Below, one piece after another: positions 63,451-64,000 of a DNA stretch of 64,000 bases (its first letter is position 1; each line of letters starts with the position of its first letter). A program made the translations under genes and the position numbers. The notes beneath the pieces are model-generated. The model did not search any database and was not told the DNA's origin. It saw only the letters and a program-made list of their open reading frames with translations. This DNA comes from Psychrobacter sp. NG254 (GTDB taxonomy: Bacteria > Pseudomonadota > Gammaproteobacteria > Pseudomonadales > Moraxellaceae), in NCBI RefSeq assembly GCF_015277735.1, contig NZ_JADHDA010000005.1, positions 186,001 to 250,000 on the forward strand, in the 5' to 3' direction.

Positions 63451-64000
63451 TTATTCAGTGACGACTTCCGCTTCTGCGCTGACCGCATCAAAGCTGGTGA
63501 TTTTGTTGTTTTGAATCAGATCGATGGTGCCACCACCTGCATGACTGACCAGTTGGATAGCACCATTATTCGATTGATAAGTAGGGTTGTTACCTTGACC
63601 TTCTGGTGCACTTAGAGTCATTTTTGGTTTGTTTGGCAACGTGATAATGGCGTTGAGCATGCCTGCTGCTGACGTCTCAAAGACGACGGATAACGACTCG
63701 CCTGTGGCGCTTTTATAGCGGACATCCGTGATTTGCGCGCCCTTGATTGCTTGGTTCGGGTCAGGTGTTACTGATTTAGTGTTTGCTATTTCTTTGGTGT
63801 TGCCAAGATTATCGTCTAACTGACTTAAGCTGACATCGTGCTCTGAATCAGTTTGTACAGTGCTGTTCGCCTCATTGTTTGCAGCGTCATCAGCAGCATT
63901 GGTATTTATATTGGAAGTGACTGGGGTTGTCTGATTCGCAGTCTCAGCAGATGTCTCACTGGCAATTTCAGGCTCTGGGTCTTTCTGACAAGCAGTCAGC
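63451..64000 (-). CDS. Lipoprotein, 3' part only (start beyond window)
   Basis: The minus-strand frame ends at TTA 63451-63453 and stays open to the window edge. Its most upstream readable residues are L-T-A-C-Q-K-D-P-E-P, a lipobox (L-T-A-C), so only the signal peptide is missing. After the Cys come about 90 residues of Asn/Thr/Ser/Asp/Glu-rich linker, then a domain of about 90 residues with A-I-K-G-A-Q-I-T-D-V-R-Y-K-S, S-L-S-V-V-F-E-T-S, M-L-N-A-I-I-T-L-P and a strand-rich end. An ATG at 63660 is internal. Family not recognised; likely envelope protein. Confidence 0.8.
   Translation of the reverse strand, partial: LTACQKDPEPEIASETSAETANQTTPVTSNINTNAADDAANNEANSTVQTDSEHDVSLSQLDDNLGNTKEIANTKSVTPDPNQAIKGAQITDVRYKSATGESLSVVFETSAAGMLNAIITLPNKPKMTLSAPEGQGNNPTYQSNNGAIQLVSHAGGGTIDLIQNNKITSFDAVSAEAEVVTE

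Overview
The window reads as a chromosomal segment of a gamma-proteobacterium of the family Moraxellaceae, most probably Psychrobacter. The reasons are the overall protein character (Acinetobacter/Psychrobacter-like FtsA, SpoT, DciA and YidB-type proteins), the gene orders pyrE-gshB / murG-murC-ddl-ftsQ-ftsA-ftsZ-lpxC and gmk-rpoZ-spoT-ridA-priA, and a moderate base composition with many acidic proteins. The species call is inference from memory of these families; no search was run. I see no rRNA, tRNA, CRISPR array, insertion sequence, integrase or phage gene, so this is essentially core genome with a few orphan or lineage-specific genes.

Layout. 1-5.4 kb: the 3' part of a Lnb/DUF4105 envelope protein, an NAD-dependent epimerase-like protein, an unknown protein, pyrE and gshB. 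5.7-14.6 kb: the distal part of the division/cell-wall (dcw) cluster, murG-murC-ddl-ftsQ-ftsA-ftsZ-lpxC, with an intrinsic-terminator-like hairpin between ftsQ and ftsA and small ORFs flanking ftsZ. 14.9-18.7 kb: dciA (helicase loader), a secreted CHAP-domain protein, a DOMON-like protein whose 3' end lies in a nine-copy 7-bp repeat, yhbY, and rlmE. 18.8-24.1 kb: ftsH behind a candidate heat-shock promoter, folP, sdhE with a ygfX-like partner, and a YidB/DUF937 protein. 24.1-29 kb (mostly minus strand): an AT-rich orphan membrane protein, recX (with a long N-terminal extension and a very strong hairpin at its 5' end), recA, a 1-kb AT-rich non-coding stretch carrying DnaA-box-like sites, and trmB. 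29.1-41 kb (mostly minus strand): a DUF2628/pilin-like fusion, a CPA2 antiporter, an unknown protein, a CDF zinc exporter, priA, ridA, spoT, rpoZ and gmk. 41.2-52.2 kb: ispH, a small membrane protein, a thioesterase, htpG behind a close match to a sigma-32 promoter, a membrane-anchored C13 (caspase-fold) peptidase, fghA, a TIGR03643 protein, rpe, three unknown small proteins, then rpmG and rpmB on the minus strand. 52.7-64 kb: a large Ig-like-repeat lipoprotein, purU, a CcsA/YpjD-like protein, ffh, tsaB, uppP, rsmJ, ubiA overlapping a DUF4112 gene, and the 3' part of a lipoprotein that runs off the end.

How the genes work together. MurG, MurC, Ddl, FtsQ, FtsA, FtsZ and UppP serve peptidoglycan precursor synthesis, septation and lipid-carrier recycling, and LpxC sets lipid A synthesis. 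FtsH (which degrades LpxC in E. coli) and HtpG are the quality-control layer and both appear to carry heat-shock promoters. RecA-RecX, PriA and DciA cover recombination, replication restart and helicase loading. Gmk-RpoZ-SpoT connects guanine nucleotide supply with stringent control; here SpoT seems to keep only its hydrolase site. RlmE, YhbY, TrmB, TsaB, RsmJ, RpmG, RpmB and Ffh belong to ribosome, tRNA and protein-targeting functions.

Most unusual points: the perfect 16-bp-arm hairpin inside the first codons of recX; the ftsQ/ftsA terminator-like hairpin together with an FtsA lacking its canonical first phosphate-binding motif; the pilin-like tail on a DUF2628 protein; the Tyr in place of the conserved His in UppP; the SpoT pseudo-synthetase; the 7-bp and 15-bp tandem repeats at gene ends; and the DnaA-box/AT-rich stretch between recA and trmB. 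I did not find a clear multi-gene novel system.
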